Of a stretch of 16,146 nucleotides of DNA, positions 14,104 through 16,146 are shown in pieces. The position numbers and the translations under genes were made by a program. Source of the stretch: CAYWXK01 sp964462515 (lineage in GTDB: Bacteria; Planctomycetota; Phycisphaerae; Sedimentisphaerales; Anaerobacaceae); assembly GCA_964462515.1 (NCBI GenBank), contig CAYWXK010000065.1, positions 1 to 16,146 of the forward strand. Direction: 5' to 3'. The notes below the pieces were generated by a model that had not been told where the DNA came from, did not search any database, and was given only the letters and a program-made list of their open reading frames with translations. Position 1 is the first letter of the stretch. The number at the start of each line of letters is the position of its first letter.

Positions 14104-16146
14104 TTATCCGCTGAAAAAACTTCTAATAATATCATTAAATGTCACGTAGATAATAAGCGCACCGACAAGCACCCACCCGCTGTATATCATTATCGCCTGC
14201 ACTCGCTCACTCAACGGCGACCCTTTAATCTTCTCCACCATCACAAGCATAACCAATCCGCCGTCAAAAGGCGGCCAAGGCAGCAAATTAAATACCACAA
14301 TCACCGCACTTATAAGCCCAAGAAAATAGACATAATAAATGAACGGCTGCTCAGCCACAATTCGATAACTAAACGCAATAATCCCGACCGGCCCTATCAG
14401 ACTCCGCGGACTGACAAGCCCTCCAATCAAACGCTTTAGAGTCACGTAACTCTGCGCGATAAACATAATAGTCCTGTCCCACCCCATCACAACTGCATTG
14501 ACTAACCTCGACGGCAAAGTCGCTCCCCTCGCCTTGTAAGGCCTCTTCAAATCATCAAATGGAATATACTCAGCAAAGCCGGATTTAACGGCAATAGCAT
14601 CGCCGCTTCCCACATCCAGTGCAACATCCCCTGCCATCTTATCATCGACACGATAATCAATCGTGATTCGCTCACCTTTATACCGCTTGATTTGGCTGAT
14701 TACATCGTAAAAGCTCGCAACCTTCGTCCCATCCACAGCCGTAATCACCGCACCACGTCGAATGTCCAATCTCGCCGGCCCACCATTCGCATCAATAGTC
14801 TTTGCAACAACCGAATGGGCCGCATCAAGCAAAAATGCAACGCCAATCCTCACCTCATTGACATCCTTACGCCGCTGGGGCCTGACGGTAACGCTTGTCT
14901 CTCTTTCAATTCCATTGGCGTCCGCCCGCAAGACCCTGATAGCCAGCTCCTTATCCTCGCTCTTTCCAACAACCTCGCGTATCTCCTTATAAGTAGGATT
15001 CTCAATGAACTCCGCGTCGTCACCAACGCCGACAATAATATCGCCAATACGCAGCCCGTTTGCATTGCCATTCTCTTCTTTTTCGATGGTCGTCTTACTA
15101 AATGAACGCCGAACCTTATCACTAATTTTACGAACTGCTCCCCCCCTGCCATTTTTACTGCTATCAGATTTCGGTGTAAAACCTGCTATCCGCAACCGCG
15201 GAACCATAGAATAAATATGCCCGAGGTCCGATTCACTTTTCACCGGTTTCGCCGCAACACCTAAATCCAGCCGCATCCGACACTCAACCTGCTCAACCGC
15301 ACCGCCTTTCTTTGGTCGCTCAACCAACAGTGTCGCTTCGTGCGCAAAAGTTTCCTCAACTATATCCATCAGCTCCCAATAACTTCGCACCTCCTTGCCA
15401 TCGATACCTCTGATGCTGTCGCCGCTTCGCAAACCTGTCCTCGCATATAACTGGTTGGCATCACTTCCAGAAACCTTCTCAACTGTCAGTCCCATCGGCA
15501 GCAAAATACCAAAAACCCTCTCCATTTCCCCTGGCAATCGCGCCGCCACAAGCGCAAAATCCGCCACAGAACCATCCCTCCTTTTCACCTTCAGCCGAAC
15601 CGCTTCATTCACATCCGACAATGCCGCCGCTACCCCTATATTGCTAAAATCAAGGTCCTCGCTTTTTCCGTTAACCTCAATTATCTCGTCACCTGATTTC
15701 AAGCCCGCCAGCGCCGCCGGCGAATTTGGAATGACCCCCCCTACAATCGGCGGCGTCAGGTTTATTCCGAAAAGAAACACTATCATAAAAATAATGACAG
15801 CGCTGAGCGCATTAAAACCTACTCCCGCCGCCAACACCGCCGCCCGCACAATAAAAGACTTATTCGCAAACGAACGCGGGTCTTTATTTTCCTTAACCGG
15901 CCCAATATCCTCCTGACCTAACATCTTTACGAACCCGCCAAACGGAATAAGCCCAATTCGATATTCCACTCCCTCTTCACCCCCCTTCTTGCCAATGGTA
16001 AAACACAGCAGTCCCTCCCCTGCTTCATCACCGCCCTTAGCAAACAATTCAGGCAATATCCGCAGCCGCAAACCATCCTTCGTCCTTCGCAGACCAAACA
16101 GAATCGGCGGCATAAAAATCGAAAACACCTCAACTTTTACCCCGCA
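14104..16146 (-). CDS. rseP: RseP-like site-2 protease with several PDZ domains, N-terminus cut by window edge
   Basis: The visible 680 residues begin CGVKVEVFSI, in frame to the edge, so the HExxH zinc-binding helix lies outside. YRIGLIPFGGFVKML (62-76) and NKSFIVRAAVLAAGVGFN (95-112) are family signatures, the latter starting a membrane helix to about 127. PDZ-like domains follow at about 133-205 and 222-295, a third at about 315-423 with a charged insert (AVRKISDKVRRSFSK), and a fourth at about 445-512. The C-terminal membrane part has FNLLPWPPFDGG (619-630), whose Asp628 is the third zinc ligand of the LDG motif, and a last helix at about 652-672. With about 25 missing residues it would be near 705 long, against about 450 for E. 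coli RseP, which has two PDZ domains. Such proteases cut anti-sigma factors within the membrane. Any link to the anti-sigma protein at 5420-6460 is speculation. Confidence 0.9.
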   Translation of the reverse strand, partial: CGVKVEVFSIFMPPILFGLRRTKDGLRLRILPELFAKGGDEAGEGLLCFTIGKKGGEEGVEYRIGLIPFGGFVKMLGQEDIGPVKENKDPRSFANKSFIVRAAVLAAGVGFNALSAVIIFMIVFLFGINLTPPIVGGVIPNSPAALAGLKSGDEIIEVNGKSEDLDFSNIGVAAALSDVNEAVRLKVKRRDGSVADFALVAARLPGEMERVFGILLPMGLTVEKVSGSDANQLYARTGLRSGDSIRGIDGKEVRSYWELMDIVEETFAHEATLLVERPKKGGAVEQVECRMRLDLGVAAKPVKSESDLGHIYSMVPRLRIAGFTPKSDSSKNGRGGAVRKISDKVRRSFSKTTIEKEENGNANGLRIGDIIVGVGDDAEFIENPTYKEIREVVGKSEDKELAIRVLRADANGIERETSVTVRPQRRKDVNEVRIGVAFLLDAAHSVVAKTIDANGGPARLDIRRGAVITAVDGTKVASFYDVISQIKRYKGERITIDYRVDDKMAGDVALDVGSGDAIAVKSGFAEYIPFDDLKRPYKARGATLPSRLVNAVVMGWDRTIMFIAQSYVTLKRLIGGLVSPRSLIGPVGIIAFSYRIVAEQPFIYYVYFLGLISAVIVVFNLLPWPPFDGGLVMLVMVEKIKGSPLSERVQAIMIYSGWVLVGALIIYVTFNDIIRSFFSG

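Noticed and set aside
15395..15916. Plus-strand open frame of 173 codons
   Set aside because: It is antisense to the well-supported site-2 protease, and its composition mirrors that gene's codons.

Overview
The window looks like a piece of a planctomycete chromosome, most likely class Phycisphaerae (Sedimentisphaerales-like). This is an inference from gene content, not from any database search. The signs are: an ECF sigma factor followed by an anti-sigma protein whose outer part resembles the pseudopilin-like 'H-X9-DG' domain common in Planctomycetota; a very large secreted LamG/DUF11 protein ending in two dockerin-like modules of the 'D-x-D-x-D-G ... F.D.A.LA..WL' type; and an unusually large site-2 protease with extra PDZ domains. 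Seven protein genes and one large secreted hypothetical are visible, and two of them run off the window edges. I found no tRNA, rRNA, CRISPR array, insertion sequence or phage gene.

Layout from left to right. 1-938 (minus): an AmmeMemoRadiSam-type radical SAM enzyme, cut at its C-terminus by the window edge, with a TATAAT box and a perfect 14-bp hairpin in its leader. 1238-4000 (minus): a secreted or lipoprotein-like protein of unknown function. It has a strong Shine-Dalgarno site and a leader holding an intrinsic-terminator hairpin nested in longer-range pairings. 4223-5185 (plus, divergent): queG, for the last step of queuosine synthesis, apparently on a leaderless transcript. 5420-7099 (minus): an ECF sigma / anti-sigma pair whose stop and start codons abut. 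7100-7672: a long AT-rich spacer with A/T tracts in helical phase and degenerate purine-rich repeats. 7673-12295 (minus): the 1540-residue LamG/DUF11/dockerin protein, with a textbook sigma-70 promoter carrying a palindrome in its spacer. 12722-16146 (minus): a divergent serine hydroxymethyltransferase-like enzyme placed 5 nt after a site-2 protease gene (RseP-like) whose N-terminus lies beyond the right edge.

Most genes point left. The clear transcription units are the sigma/anti-sigma pair and the protease/SHMT-like pair; the others look monocistronic. Four of the intergenic gaps carry short dispersed repeats with a TGAGCGNAGYCRAAGG-like core or palindromic ATTCCCGC/GCGGGAAT elements.

The items most worth a second look are the structured, terminator-bearing leader at 4001-4222, the SHMT-like protein that lacks several catalytic tyrosines and the His before the PLP lysine, the anti-sigma/pseudopilin fusion, and the helically phased tract array at 7392-7515. 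I did not find a convincing new multi-gene system.
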